Below are positions 1-11,089 of a stretch of 64,000 nt of DNA, in pieces (the first letter of the stretch is position 1; each line of letters opens with the position of its first letter). Source of the DNA: Chionoecetes opilio (taxonomy: Eukaryota > Arthropoda > Malacostraca > Decapoda > Majidae); contig JACEEZ010016317.1 of assembly GCA_016584305.1 (NCBI GenBank), positions 140,001 to 204,000 of the forward strand, read 5' to 3'. Below the pieces are notes generated by a model, which was not told the origin of the DNA, ran no database searches, and saw only the letters and a program-made list of their open reading frames with translations. Both the position numbers and the translations under genes were made by a program.

Positions 1-1060
1 GAGACGCCTGAATCCCCGCTTCGTTTCTGCCGGCCTACGACAACTGGTCGTGCTGTGCGTCCCCCTGAGCGGTCTCGACAAGTCAGGATCACTTCCACTT
101 ATATTAAGTAACCATCGAGAGGGGTTAGCTGTGGTGAACACACACACGCACACACAGTGGTTCGATAGTTGTGTATTTATATTGTTGTGTTGTTAAGTGT
201 CTCGAGCAGGTCGAGCCTCGGCTGAGCAGTGTCGTGGTGGGGCTCGAGAGATGCCCCCAACCCCTAGGGGGGAGTGTTGAGAGGGTCCACCAAGACTCCA
301 CCCTATCGGTGCAGTTGCCTCACAGGTGGCGGCGCATTCTGCACTCTGGATAATATAAGACTTTACCCTGAGTTGTTGTTTACTGTCACCGTCCCTTCAC
401 TACCATAAGCCTCGACTATGCCCCCGCTGACAACAATTTTCCCATAGTGAGTCCGTGACACATAACACTGAGGGAACAATGCAATCTTGACATAACAGCC
501 GCCTTGTTAGGTACTTCACGGGAAAGCAGCGGCGGCATGACAAGCCTCAAAACGCGAGGTTCCAATGCGTACTTTTTCTCGGTACAATAAAAACATCCTA
601 ACCATAAATCGTATTTTACGATTTGCTAATTTACGTAATTTTTACACAAAACTGTCATATATACAAGACATTCCACAGAAGAAAGCAAAAACAACACAAA
701 ACAAGAATAATAAGACATGCCACGCTGCGGCTAAGGGCAACACTCTCCTCCCGCCCGACCGGACCTCAACGCCAACACTCACATTTTCTTTACCTTATTT
801 CTCGTGTTTCTTCCTCGTCCTGCCGTCTCCCAGGCTCCTCACCTTCTTTCTGGGTGTGTGGGCAGTAAGGGGCACCACCAGGCACCGCCAGGAGACGTAC
901 ACGCGGCACTACGCACACCACAAAGTAATACACTCCCGCACGAACTCAAGACTCACGCCGACTGCATGCGCAGCTTCTCAAATCTCAATGCAATGTTTCC
1001 AGAACGACAATCGCACCCATGATTAATGCCTATGATTTTCAGCATTTCAATTATTTAGAA
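1..1060. other. No recognisable gene
   Basis: Mixed-composition sequence. Short open frames at 171-353 and 565-1026 show no domain, no coding bias I can see and no similarity to other parts of the window. A short (CA)n stretch lies near 140-155. I see no element termini here. Confidence 0.4.
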
Positions 1061-1077
1061 TGTAGTCACTGAGGTTA

Positions 1078-1465
1078 ACTGGTAGTAGTAGTAGTATAAG
1101 ATGTTCGAATAATAATAATAATAGAAGTAGTAATAATAGTAGTAGTAGTATTTGTTTTTATATTATTAAAGTATAGTATAGGTATTACTGGTTATATTAA
1201 TACGTAATAGTGGTAGTAGTGGTGGTAGCAGTAGTAGTAATTTATTATTGATAGCAATGAAGATGTAACTGAGGTGTAAGTAGTAGCATAACCACTAATA
1301 TTGATACATGTAGCAATAGTAATGATGATCAAATGAGCAAAGTAATAGTGGTTATGATAGATGCAGTAGTAGTGGTGGTAGTAGTAGTAGAAGTAGTAAC
1401 AGCAGCAACAGCGGTAGTAACAGTGGTGGTAATAATAATGATAGTAGTAGTGGATGGTAGTAGTA
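1078..1465. repeat. Degenerate trinucleotide microsatellite
   Basis: Imperfect GTA/GTG/AAT triplet repeats run through this stretch with many interruptions. The minus-strand open frame at 1329-1637 is only a translation of the repeats (long Thr/Ile runs) and should not be annotated as a gene. Confidence 0.85.
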
Positions 1466-2359
1466 GAGAAGGAGATGACGCAATAAATACTGTATTATAA
1501 TTTATATTGTATTGAAATATATTGATTAGACAGCCGAGTGCATATTCCCGTTCTCTATGCGAGTATGTGTTTCCAAGTGAAGACGCTTGGCTGTAGTTCC
1601 GAAACTTACCATAGAATATTCTCAAAAATACCCTCATTGTGATTCCCAGACAAAGTTACCGCGACCCGTGAGTGAAGATTACCCTACCCTGACCGTAACC
1701 TAACCCTGACGTGTTCAAGAGTAAACCCCACATACTCCTCCAGAAAACGGGAATATGCCACCAGGCACAGTATTCCTCACACCTTGATAGTGCTTGACAG
1801 GTGAACAAACGGAATAGTCTTGACAACAGGCTGTGATCTGTATTGTTATATATCATTCATTGATCTGTTTATTTCATATGCTTATTCATGCACGATAATG
1901 TTAGTCATCAGCATGGAGGAAGGGAATACTAAGACCTGCCATGTTATTCCTGTGTCGCTGTGTTGTCAGGGGAGCAACATTTCCTCCTACAAATAAGCGC
2001 CTTGTGATGGTAAATACTTCTGTCCTGGATGTTCATTTTTAATAGACTCCGGATCGTCTGGGAGACAAGGGATCATTCTCCTTCCCAGCAACAGAGCTAA
2101 TGCCAAGTTATTTCGCCTGCGAGTGAGGTGCAAAGACTGTCGTAGTTATAATATGTATAGTTTAACAGCAGGTTGGAAAAGACTACTTTAACGAAGTGAC
2201 TTATTAGTAAGCGCATGTAAGTATTTTTTTTATGACTAGTTTTATGAGCCAAGTGTTTGTCTTCCTTTCTAACATTCATCCATCAGCGCTACTACTACTA
2301 ATGTTCCGTCATATAAGTCACATTCTTGTCACTGTCTTTCCTTCCTTTCCCTCCATTTT

Positions 2360-2360
<1 letters not shown>
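1466..2360. other. Unique-looking spacer, nothing identified
   Basis: AT-rich sequence with only very short open frames. No terminal inverted repeats, tRNA-like boxes or coding motifs recognised. Confidence 0.4.

Positions 2361-2393
<33 letters not shown>
2361..2393. repeat. (CT)n microsatellite
   Basis: Nearly uninterrupted CT dinucleotide run preceded by a short T tract. Confidence 0.9.
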
Positions 2394-2397
<4 letters not shown>

Positions 2398-2580
2398 TCT
2401 TATACGTATTCGGAACATAAAAAATATAATTCAACAAAATAATTATTTAGTATTTATGCGGAGACGAACAGTGTCATCCTTCACCATTATACTTGTAGTG
2501 AAAAAACCTTCCTCCTCAAAATGTAGCACTTCCTTATAGGTCGCCATGGTGAAATGTAGAGTATAACAGTGATCCCTTTC

Positions 2581-3081
2581 GACTCTACCGTAGAAAACAC
2601 TAAAGTCGCCAGGACAACGTTTTTTTTCTGATAAGAGACGTCTGGTGGCGTTAATACTTACATTTTTACAGCCATGATTTCAAGAAAGTTAGAAGGGGCT
2701 ATCTGGAGAGTCTGTGTCATTTTGTGTCTTCATCTGTGTCATAATATGGCTATAAATGAATAAACTGCAAAAATAAAACAGAGTGGCGACGTTGGTAACG
2801 GGCTACACTAGGGTCGCCATCTAGTGTTTATGTTTAGTGTCCTCCCGCCGTTGTCGTCGCCCGAAATAAAAACGAGTAGGTAAATTTGAAACCGTCTATA
2901 CTTGCAGATACAAAGCTTAAAACAACGCGGAAACAGGGTAGATTATACATTCATGATTATAAACTATTGTGTATCATCTTCAGTGACGTATACACAGCAG
3001 TAGTGATGCTATAATTCCTAATTTATGCCGCCTGGCGACATGAGTGCAGGTGGCGACTATACTGTTATCTACGGTAGAGTC
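2581..3081. mobile_element. MITE-like element with inverted ends GACTCTACCGTAG
   Basis: The left end at 2581-2611 (GACTCTACCGTAG, then about 18 bases that include AGTCGCCA) is the imperfect reverse complement of 3050-3081. The right-hand motif, including CCTGGCGACAT and GGCGACTATA, recurs at about 57715-57766, so the sequence is repeated. No ORF. No clear target-site duplication at the boundaries, so class assignment is uncertain. Confidence 0.55.
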
Positions 3082-3112
3082 TAGATTGAGGCCACACTCC
3101 CAGATCATTCTC

Positions 3113-3220
3113 CCTCATTCATCTTATACTGTTTCCACCCTTCTTTCTCTCTCTCTCTCTCTCTCTTAATTATACAGCATGCAATTATAATATTTAATAA
3201 ATTCATCTTATACTGTTTCC

Positions 3221-3270
<50 letters not shown>

Positions 3271-3290
3271 CTTTTTTTCTCTCTCTACAA
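3113..3290. repeat. (CT)n microsatellite with duplicated flank
   Basis: Two CT runs (about 3143-3166 and 3223-3290) are each preceded by the same flank, TTCATCTTATACTGTTTCCA, so the flank and microsatellite were duplicated together. The second run is longer. Confidence 0.8.
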
Positions 3291-3617
3291 ATGTATTATT
3301 TAAATAAAGTCACGCACAATATCTGCCCACAAACTGAGCAAGTTACCCGTAAATATTGTGTGTGGACGTCTGAGTATAAGCCCCTCCCACACCCCCGCTC
3401 TCACCGCGCGCTGATTGGTTCTAATTTTCCCTGAACCCGTATAGCAATAGACTTCGGCAATATGCAGCCGGGTCAGGTGACACGGTCACATCGCTGAAGA
3501 ACCCGTAATATATATTTTTCAACGGACTGTTAGTGTATTTTGATTTTTTACAAGAAAGGAAATTACGGGGGGAGGTGGGGGGGCATGGCCCCCTTGGTCC
3601 ATCCTTGGGTGCACCCC
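3291..3617. other. Spacer, nothing identified
   Basis: Contains a G-rich stretch near 3566-3600 and an ATTGG pentamer near 3415, but no supportable gene, promoter or repeat. Confidence 0.35.
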
Positions 3618-4046
3618 TGGATAGATCAGTGTATAATATAGTGTTGCAGTAATAAGGTCATACAGGTTGATAGATAGATCAGCGTATAATATAGTGTTGC
3701 AGTAATAGGGTCATACAGGTTGATAGATAGATCAGTGTATAATATAGTGTTGCAGTAATAGGGTCATACAGGTTGATAGATAGATCAGTGTATAATATAG
3801 TGTTGCAGTAATAGGGTCATACAGGTTGATAGATAGATCAGTGTATAATATGGTGTTGCAGTAATAGGGTCATATATACAGGTTGATAGATAGATCAGTG
3901 TATAATATAGTGTTGCAGTGATAGGGTCATATATACAGGTTGATAGATAGATCAGTGTATACTATAGTGTTGCAGTGATAGGGTCATATATACAGATATA
4001 CGAGATAGCATATATACAGGTTGATAGATCAGTGTATAATAATAAA
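3618..4046. repeat. Tandem array, 53-bp unit
   Basis: About seven to eight head-to-tail copies of a 53-bp AT-rich unit containing GATAGATAGATCAGTGTATA and GTGTTGCAGTAATAGGGTCA. The rightmost units are about 59 bp because of an extra TATATA, and the last is truncated. Successive variants (AATATGG, GTGATAGG) are shared by neighbours, as expected for local unit duplication. Confidence 0.9.
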
Positions 4047-4960
4047 CTACTGGAAATGCTGAACACTCTTCAGAGACGGTGATTCACGGTAAATAGTTTG
4101 CCTCCAGTTTTTAGAAAAGCATTTTGGGGTAGTTAAGTAGTAATAAACCCCGGGGAAAACAAATGAGGCAGTAAGACCGACGCTACGGTCAATTAGACAT
4201 CTCCCTTGTTGAGGTGTCTGGCGGCGTGTCCGCATAGTTCAGTGCAAGGGTTTAGCTTTATTTCGCCGCAACCAGGCTGGCAAATTCATTCAATGACTTG
4301 TATAAAAAAAGTAAGTACTTTTGGCAAGTATTTGCTCTTGATCATCAAATCGAAAGGTTTTTGTTTTCTATGAAGTCCATCGCCGAGGCCCCACATTATT
4401 GCCACGCGTGTTCAGGCCTGTTTTGTGCCGCGTCGGGCAGCTCGCCTGCTGTCCTCAGTGAAGACCCCGTGTCGTCTTTTCAGTTTGGGGAGGCGTCGCT
4501 CACTTTGGTCTATACCCCCAATCATTTTAAAAGTAATCTTCATAAAGATTTTCTCATTCTTAATGGGCCCGGGGCGGTCGGGGATAAAAACGTGAACGAT
4601 TTGCGGGTGGTGAGTTTTTTGGTGGCGGGGGTGTTTGCCGCCTCGCTCGACCTTGGCCGTGGGCTTTTAAGCGCCCGCTACACGCCTTTTCCTCAGCCGG
4701 ACCCTCTTCTTTCTTTTCTATTTATAATCTTTTAGCTTTTTTTTTTTCTTCGCCAAAAAACGAAGGGAACTTTGGGTACAATACGTGAAAAATACACAAT
4801 GCTTGCATTTGGGTTTCCGGAAATCGATCTTCAAACTTTTTGACGATCTGGGACGTTACCTCAGGGCTCCGTGCCCCGGGCAGCGTTTTCTTCAATTATT
4901 CTCAAGTCTGGCGTTGGGCCTTTTTTGTTCTGCTTCTCTTCACTTTGTTTAATAAACGCA
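4047..4960 (+). other. Spacer with an unrecognised 145-codon open frame (4298-4735)
   Basis: The plus-strand frame at 4298-4735 has no recognisable domain and ends in a hydrophobic segment that is partly a translated pyrimidine tract. I see no convincing start context, splice sites or paralogue in the window. It is kept only as a possible hypothetical ORF; most likely it is open by chance. Confidence 0.15.
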
Positions 4961-6520
4961 AATTAATGTTTTTTGATTGTGTTGTATTGGGGAAAAATTT
5001 TCTCGCAGTCTGAGCCATCGCACAGTGCTCACAATCCAGTGAGGGCTGTCGCGCCCTTTTTGCTCGACTCTTCTCAGGAACTCCTTGTCCCCGGGAGGCT
5101 CCTGGGGCGAATATGTCCTCCCCAGCTTGGCCAAAAGCGCCATAATACGATTTCGCTGTTTTACTTCTTTGCTTAATTCTTTTTCGGGTAATTTTTTTTT
5201 TTTTTCCTTTGTTTGGGTTGGAAAAAAATGACGCAGTCAAAGACGCACGCGCCAGCTCGCAGTCCAGCTGAGGGGTGTCTGCGTCTCTTTCTCAGACTTC
5301 TTCAGAACCCTGTCCCCCCGGGGAGACTCCCCGGGGCTTTGTCCTCCTCCGGCCGGGCCAAATGCCCTAAACGATCTGGTTTTGTTCCCTTTTCGCCTCC
5401 AGCCCACACCCGCCCCTCCCCCTCTTCTTTTCTTCGTCATTTATGACTATCAGTGGTTTTTTTTTTCACTATTTTTCCTGCGGGAAAAACCCGGTTACAA
5501 ATGAGACAAAAAACACCATCTGCATTGAGTCCCCCAGATTTATTTAAATCTGTTTTACGATCTCAACTTTCCTAGGAGCTCCTACCCCTGGGAAACTTTT
5601 CCTTCTTGCTTCTTGTCTTGCTCAAAATTTTGGGGGGTAAAACGCCTTATCCTGTTCTCGTTCGCCCTTTTCTTCTCTGTTTAATCAAAGCACGGGTTAT
5701 TTCTTTGCTTGCCTCTATTTGAGGGAAAAAACTTCCACATCTGAGAAAACGACAATGCTCGAAACCAGCTTCTGCTTTCTTTTCCACCCCGACAGCTCCT
5801 GCCACGCGGGGGGGTCAGGCCCAAAGGGTGACGTCTCGAGGGGCCCGGCCCCGCCCACCGAGGGCCGTTGGGGGGGGGTCAGGGCGCGTGATCAGCACTG
5901 ACGTGATCCTAAGTGCTCTGAAGGTCGTCCCAAATCGAGGGTGGGCCCAAATTTTTATAAAAGCTATTTTTACGAGGTTGAGCAGTTAACACAACCTCAA
6001 CCCTCCCTTTACCGGGTTTGGGGCCGGGAAGGAACGCCCTGTAAGGGGACCCCCCTTGGGGGGGTTAAAACCGCCTTTTTTCTTTAATGTGGGGAAAACC
6101 AGGAGGGAGGGTCTCGAGGGGTCCTCCAAAAACCCCGCACTTCCTCAGTTATTCTTGTCCCGGGGAGCATGCATCTTCTTGTGCAAAGCGCAGACCTTTC
6201 GGTGCGCGTGATCGCTCAAGCCACACCCTTTATTGCATGCTTATCTCAAAAAAAAAAAAAAAAATTTTGGGATAACAGGTTGGAGTTAGGGGCTTGGCGA
6301 ACATTCCTTTTTTTTGGGATTTAATTTAATCAAGGAAAAGATGCATCTTCGTTGCATTTCACCAGACCTTCTGGGATGCGTGAGATCGTAGATTGATTGT
6401 TTAATGCCAAAAAAATCCCCTCCTAGGGATCTACTTGGGGGTTTTACCCTCGTGGTTTAAGGGCAAAACACATGAGTAAATACGGAATAAAGACTCTTTT
6501 GTAGCGTCTTTTCCCACCCC
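4961..6520. repeat. Diverged tandem repeat zone, about 235-bp period
   Basis: Blocks starting near 4990 and 5218 share the same order of motifs: GGAAAAA, a CGCAGTC segment, a (T)CCAG(T/C)(G/T)GAGGG segment, TTCTCAG, CTTGTCCCCG/CCTGTCCCCC, a GGAG-CTCC(T/C)GGGG hairpin, TTTGTCCTCC/ATGTCCTCCC, then CGATCT/CGATTT-T-TTTT. Further right the resemblance fades but the GGGAAAA plus CCC(C)GGGG pattern persists to about 6300. Open frames on both strands are low-complexity by-products. Confidence 0.45.
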
Positions 6521-6869
6521 GCAAAATCCCAACCTCATTGGGTTTCCCAATTGGGGTGTGTAGGGTTTGGGGTTTAAAACGCTTGGCGAACAGCCTTTTT
6601 GGATACATCAAAACATCCCAAAATCCAACCTGTCACCACCTCCAGGGGCCCCAAACCCGGTTCCAAGATGATTACAATCTTGTATTAACTCCATCTCCAT
6701 GGAGTTCATTTACCCCTTCTCATGTTCCAAGTCTCCTCGCCCCCGCCGCTCAGCCCCGAGTCACACAGTCACCGGGGGACGCACACTGAAGTACACTTGG
6801 GGCGACTACAAACTCCAAGGTGACATCCTGGAGGCGAAGTACAGGTGCTCCCCCTTGGTCTCCCGGTCA
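6521..6869. other. Spacer, nothing identified
   Basis: GC-moderate sequence leading into the minisatellite. No gene supported. Confidence 0.35.
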
Positions 6870-7915
6870 TTCTCGGGGACGGAAGATGACAGACAGCATG
6901 ACCGAGGGGGACTGCCTCCTCTCCGCCTCCTCTTGAGCGGTCTTCTTCGTCGCCCCCGAGGACGACAGCGAGACCGAGGGGGACAACCTCTCCGCCCCAA
7001 AGGACGACAGCGCGACCGAGGGGAACTGCCTCCTCTCCGCCCTCGAGGACGACAGCGAGATCGAGGACAGCCTCTCCGCCCCCGAGGATGACAGCGAGAC
7101 CGAGGGGGACTGCCTCCTCTCCGCCCCCGAGGACGACAGCGAGACCAAGGGGGACTGCCTCTCCGCCCCCGAGGACGACAGCGAGACCGAGGGGGACAAC
7201 CTCTCCGCCACTGAGGACGACAGTGAGACCGAGGGGGACAACCTCTCCGCCCTCTAGGACGACAGCGCGACCGAGGGGAACTGCCTCTCCGCCCCCGAGG
7301 ACGACAGCGAGACCGAGGGGGACAACCTCTCCGCCCCCGAGTATGACGGCGAGACCGAGGGGGACAACCTCTCCGCCCCCGAGTATGACAGCGAGACGAG
7401 GGGGACAACCTCTCCGCCCCGAGTATGACGGCGAGACCGAGGGGGACAACCTCTCCGCCCCCGAGTATGACAGCGGAGACCGAGGGGACAACCTCTCCGC
7501 CCCGAGTATGACGGCGAGAACCGAGGGGACAAACCTCTCCGCCCCGAGTATGACAGCGAGACCGAGGGGGACAACCTCTCCGCCCCGAGTATGACGGCGA
7601 GACCGAGGGGGACAACCTCTCCGCCCCCGAGTTTGACGGGCGAGACCGAGGGTGGACAAACCTCTCCGCCCCCGAGTATGACAGCGAGACCGAGGGGGAC
7701 AACCTCTGCGCCCCCCGAGTATGACAGCGAGACCGAGGGGGACAACCTCTCCGCCCCCGAGTATGACAGCGAGACCGAGGGGGACAACCTCTCCGCCCCC
7801 GAGTATGACAGCGAGACCGAGGGGGACAACCTCTCCGCCCCCGAGTATGACAGCGAGACCGAGGGGGACAACCTCTCCGCCCCCGAGTATGACAGCGAGA
7901 CCGAGGGGGACTGCC
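6870..7915 (+). repeat. GC-rich minisatellite, 42-bp unit, readable as acidic repeat
   Basis: More than twenty imperfect copies of a 42-bp unit (14 codons). On the plus strand one frame reads as repeats of DSETEGDNLSAPEY or close variants. From about 6958 that frame stays open for some 290 bases, with variants such as EGNCLL and ATEDD, until a TAG near 7255. It stays readable after the stop, then one-base indels near 7395-7560 break the phase. The last five to six units (from about 7720) are nearly identical. Because the unit length is a multiple of three, every frame is fairly open, so openness alone does not show coding. No start codon, exon boundary or host protein was recognised; the flank immediately 3' is a TA microsatellite. 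Confidence 0.85.
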
Positions 7916-7975
7916 GGAGAGGTTGTCCCCTCTGTCGTATGACAGATTTGTATAAAATCAGATATATAAACTCTA

Positions 7976-8003
7976 TATAAAATTATATATATATATACTA
8001 TAT

Positions 8004-8054
<51 letters not shown>

Positions 8055-8105
8055 ATATATATTATATATGATATATATATGTATATATTATATATATATA
8101 GTATA

Positions 8106-8184
<79 letters not shown>
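7976..8184. repeat. (TA)n microsatellite
   Basis: About 200 bp of almost pure TA dinucleotide, self-complementary and able to form a cruciform. It separates the minisatellite from the hairpin/Penelope segment. Confidence 0.95.
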
Positions 8185-8186
<2 letters not shown>

Positions 8187-8266
8187 TATATATAAAATGA
8201 ACTGTGCCAATAGTTGTTCAATGTCAGGATGCAGCGCCGATTACTTTGATTGAAAATATATATATA

Positions 8267-8351
8267 CTAGCCGCAAAGCCGCCCTCCGGGCGGACTTTTT
8301 GGCTAGCTCCTACAGAGGGCTATTGGTGGGCCGAAGGCCCACCAATAGCCC
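8267..8351. other. Twin hairpins next to a Penelope-like fragment
   Basis: Hairpin 1 (8267-8306) has outer arms CTAGCC/GGCTAG and an inner stem CCGCCC/GGGCGG around TCC. Hairpin 2 is a perfect 16-bp stem, 8317-8332 against 8336-8351, with loop GAA. They sit directly before the open frame of the Penelope-like fragment. I did not find the CTGATGA and GAAA core boxes that a hammerhead ribozyme would need, so no ribozyme call is made. It may be the structured end of a separate repeat. Confidence 0.7.
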
Positions 8352-8360
8352 ACTAATCCA

Positions 8361-8730
8361 TTTACCTTAGGAACACATTTAAAATATAAAGACCCTATAC
8401 CTAAAGCTCTTATCTCTAATATAATTTACGAATTCAAATGTTCTAGCTGTAACGCTAGATACATCGGCGAGACGGCAAGGAATTTAACCCTTAGGTTCTC
8501 TGAACATAAAGGTGTCTCTGCACGTACTGGTCAACCCATCTCTTTACCTTCGCAATCTGCAATCACACTCACATGCTCTAGATCACCCTTTTTCTATGAA
8601 TGACTTTAGTATCCTATCAAAGGCAAACTTCTCTAGTGACACTAAATTATTAGAATCCATACAAATCAAGCACTTGTCCCCTGATCTTAATAACCAAGTC
8701 ACTTCATACCAATTACATATACTCAAATGA
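8361..8730 (+). pseudogene. Penelope-like retroelement, C-terminal GIY-YIG nuclease fragment
   Basis: Translation from about 8361 gives a Cys-pair segment (FKCSSCNARYIGETARNL) followed by LRFSEH, the arrangement of the GIY-YIG endonuclease at the C terminus of Penelope-like elements (C-x2-C then YIGET-R-L-R-EH). After about 8565 the reading moves to another frame, where DHPFSMNDFSIL, LLESIQIKHLSPDLN and a terminal YQLHIL follow, again as in this family, with the stop at 8728-8730. So one frameshift splits an otherwise recognisable C terminus. The reverse-transcriptase part is absent upstream, where hairpins and a TA repeat lie. The family uses the nuclease to nick target DNA; this copy is dead. 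Confidence 0.8.
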
Positions 8731-8879
8731 TTATCACACTGTTTCGATTGTCCGACTCTCGTTTCGATCGCCACATACGAGCCGAAATGCTACCTGTAAA
8801 CTATTGTTCATTCAGTCCTCTGCCAACCTAGACAACATACACACCAAGGTTTGCTAAGTATAAATAGTGTTTTTATTTT

Positions 8880-9475
8880 TTAGATGACAAATTCGGGGTC
8901 CTTCACAGTGCAAACTGTGTTGGCAGGGTCGAATCTACTGACTGAAGGTGGTCGTCTTACTGTGGTAGAACGGCCCTGAATACACTTGAATGTCGATTCA
9001 TCCGACCACATGACCTTCCTCCAGTCGTCAGCTGTCCAGTAGATGTATTTCTTGGCAAAATCCAGTCGAACTTTCTTCATACGATCCATCAGTAGAGGTT
9101 TGTGTGCAGCACGGCGGCAGGGAAGCTTGAGGTCCCTCTGGAGACGGTGTTGGATGCAGCGGATGGATGCGTCTTTTAGCAGGGTTGGATTACTTTTTTT
9201 TTTAGCCGAGAAGCTGTAAGATGAGGGTTTTTACGTAGTTCTCTTCCAAGAAGACGATCTGTAACTTTGGAAGTCTTTCGTGGGCGTCCAGGATAAAGTC
9301 TTGTTGGGGGAACAACATTGGGTGGTGACCCACGAGCGGCAGCCAGCAGCAACATTACGGTTGACTTCGCTCGGCGAGTACATCTACAAATTTCTTTAAT
9401 AGGCACTTTTTCTTGCCTCCAGGCTAATATGCGAGCCTTCTCCTCCTTAGTCATGTGTGCACGACCCATATTTAG
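8880..9475 (-). pseudogene. Tc1-like transposase, truncated and frameshifted
   Basis: The minus-strand frame starting at 9469 (MGRAHMTKEEKARIL...) is a Tc1-type N-terminal helix-turn-helix, with a GRPRK hook segment around residues 62-66. At a run of A residues (about 9186-9197 in plus coordinates) the frame is lost, with stop at 9176. A second frame continues through TLLKDASIRCIQHRLQRDLK and, at 8880-9089, MDRMKKVRLDFAKKY...VMWSDESTF. WSDES carries the first catalytic Asp of the DDE triad. The second Asp and the Glu are missing, because the sequence stops soon after; a full Tc1 transposase is about 340 residues. No terminal inverted repeats were found close by. Function lost. Confidence 0.85.
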
Positions 9476-9942
9476 TGACTATATAAAGAATTAAAGGGCA
9501 AAAAGTGCTCGTCAAAATATTGGGAAAACGGGCAGAGAATACCAAGGCATTAACGTCTCCCCTTGCTGTCTGGGTCGGCACTGAGCGTGAGTTCCACACA
9601 CCTCCCACACTACCCGCCCAGGAGAGTTACTAGATATCGCCAGCCAACTCTACCTCAAACCATAGGGAGGGATACGCTAGTAGAATTCGGACCGCTAGAC
9701 AGTGGTTTCTTATGGGATAGGTCCGATTTCTATTTACGGGTATTGTAGAAGGTGCAAAAAAACATAAAAACTTACCTGCATCAAAAAGTATGGCGCCGGC
9801 GGCTTCGTTGTCCCGCGTGGTCCTGGTAAACAAAGTCTTGCATTTTCACGCCAGATCTCGCGGCGCTAGGTCCCATACAATTTTCAGGAAATGCAATGTC
9901 CGGACCATCCAACCGTCCGAATCATCACCGCTCTCCCCTACA
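9476..9942. other. Spacer, nothing identified
   Basis: No gene recognised. The right part may be the interior of a pogo/Tigger-like element whose right end is at 9943-9968, but no left end was found. Confidence 0.3.
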
Positions 9943-9968
9943 GTGCCGAGTTATAAGGGTTTTACTGT
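9943..9968. mobile_element. Solo right end of a pogo/Tigger-like element
   Basis: The sequence GTGCCGAGTTATAAGGG followed by TTTTACTG and then TA is the reverse complement of the CAGTAAAAGCCTTATAACTC-type left end found at 23466, including the flanking TA. The matching left end was not found to the left, so the element is truncated. Confidence 0.6.
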
Positions 9969-9974
9969 ATTCTT

Positions 9975-10090
9975 AGGCCACTTGATGGAGCAGATATATT
10001 TGAAGTGGATTTATGGGTCTCACTCGGGATCGAACTCTGATCTTCGAGAACGCCACACGGTGACGCTAACCACTCTGCTACCGCCTCCCC
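9975..10090 (-). repeat. tRNA-derived SINE head
   Basis: On the minus strand, starting at GGGGAGGCGGTAGCAGAGTG (10090 leftward), there is a tRNA-like A box (TAGCAGAGTGGTTAGCG) and, about 35 bases on, a B box (GAGTTCGATCCC). This RNA polymerase III promoter layout matches the heads near 41970-42048 and 53660-53740. The body is short, about 60 bases, so this copy is truncated. Confidence 0.8.
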
Positions 10091-10529
10091 AGTACCAATA
10101 CTTGCTTGCTCACAAGTCACAATTGGTCAACCACTCACACAAAGCTGTGTTGGGCTACTGGTTATGGCTTTGGGAATAGTTGGCAACTAGAACGTCTTAT
10201 GTTAAAAGATGTACTGTATAAGTAAAACCACAGTACTTAACCAGTTATAGTTAGTTAGATACACTAGATTTAGTGAGGTAATAACAAATAATGCAGGCTG
10301 AGTACAATTTTTTTATCAGAAATATCCATAGATCTAAAGAATGACAAGAAGTACATTCAAACATTACATATACCAAGCTGACATTCCCACCGAGTGAGAA
10401 GCTCTGGGACAGGTTCAGTACACGTCATATCTGAATAGCCAGGAACATGTACTGAAATCTCCAGTGTGTTGTGACTGTTTATGTCAAAGTTCTTAGGTAA
10501 TGGTGATAGGTAGTAGGCTATGCATAATA

Positions 10530-10565
<36 letters not shown>

Positions 10566-10790
10566 AAATTATTATCATTATGCTATATTATTATTGTATT
10601 AAAAAAAAAAAAATCAGTGATTTTTTTCTGTGATTACAATCGATTATAATCACTTGATTAAAATCATTGGATTGTAATCATGCCAACCCTGTGTAGGCTA
10701 CAACTAGATAAATACATCTAGGCTAGGTCAATACACCACCACCACCACCCATTGCCACACAGGACACTCTCCCACAGGCACGGGTACAAC
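10091..10790. other. Spacer with (TTA)n microsatellite at 10528-10562
   Basis: AT-rich; includes a perfect ATT repeat of about 11 units and A/T runs near 10600. No gene recognised. Confidence 0.5.
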
Positions 10791-10799
10791 CACACATAT

Positions 10800-11089
10800 C
10801 CACACAACACCTCAAAAGTGGATCTTCATGTGCTTGGCAAACTTACTCTTTGTCTGGAAACCCTTGCCACAAACACCACAACACTTGAACTTTCTCAAGC
10901 CACGGTGTGCAAGGTAAGTTGAGATAAGAAGTGGAAGTCAATCTTTTGCCACTCAAGACATTCGCAGGGTAACTCATTTTCCTCATGATTGCTGGATGTT
11001 TTGAAGACATGACATGTGCCACACAGGACTATTCTTCCCTCCATTCTAGCATGGTTAATGAAGTGTTTGTCACTGTCATGGTGCTGCAT
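10800..11089 (-). pseudogene. Decayed 3' zinc-finger segment
   Basis: At about 10812-10900 the minus strand encodes a C2H2 finger of the form FKCCGVCGKGFQTKSKFAKH then MKIHF and a stop. The paralogous locus ends in the same way (…FKTKGDITQH then MKIHF, at about 33147-33240). The adjacent frame at 10895-11089 retains scattered finger pieces (LCGTCHVFKT, PCECLEWQK, FLSQLTLHT). It lies about 300 bp beyond the stop of the large zinc-finger ORF. It is therefore either the original C terminus separated by an insertion and frameshift, or a downstream exon; I see no clear splice pair. Confidence 0.55.

Noticed and set aside
1329..1637. Minus-strand 102-codon open frame
   Set aside because: It is translated from GTA/GTG triplet repeats; Thr and Ile runs, no domain.
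3618..4046. CRISPR-like array (regular 53-bp repeats)
   Set aside because: Units are joined head to tail with no unique spacers and the genome is eukaryotic.
4298..4735. Novel 145-aa protein
   Set aside because: No domain, no paralogue, C terminus is a pyrimidine tract; listed only as a doubtful ORF.
6769..7871. Minus-strand open frames of 200-300 codons across the 42-bp minisatellite
   Set aside because: Repeat unit is a multiple of three so several frames stay open; Arg/Gly/Pro/Ser repeats with no domain. Only the acidic plus frame is discussed.
8267..8351. Hammerhead ribozyme
   Set aside because: Hairpins exist but the CTGATGA and GAAA core boxes were not found.
10000..10090. Functional tRNA gene
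   Set aside because: A and B boxes are present but the sequence lacks a clear cloverleaf and continues into a SINE body; same for 41885-42048 and 53660-53740.
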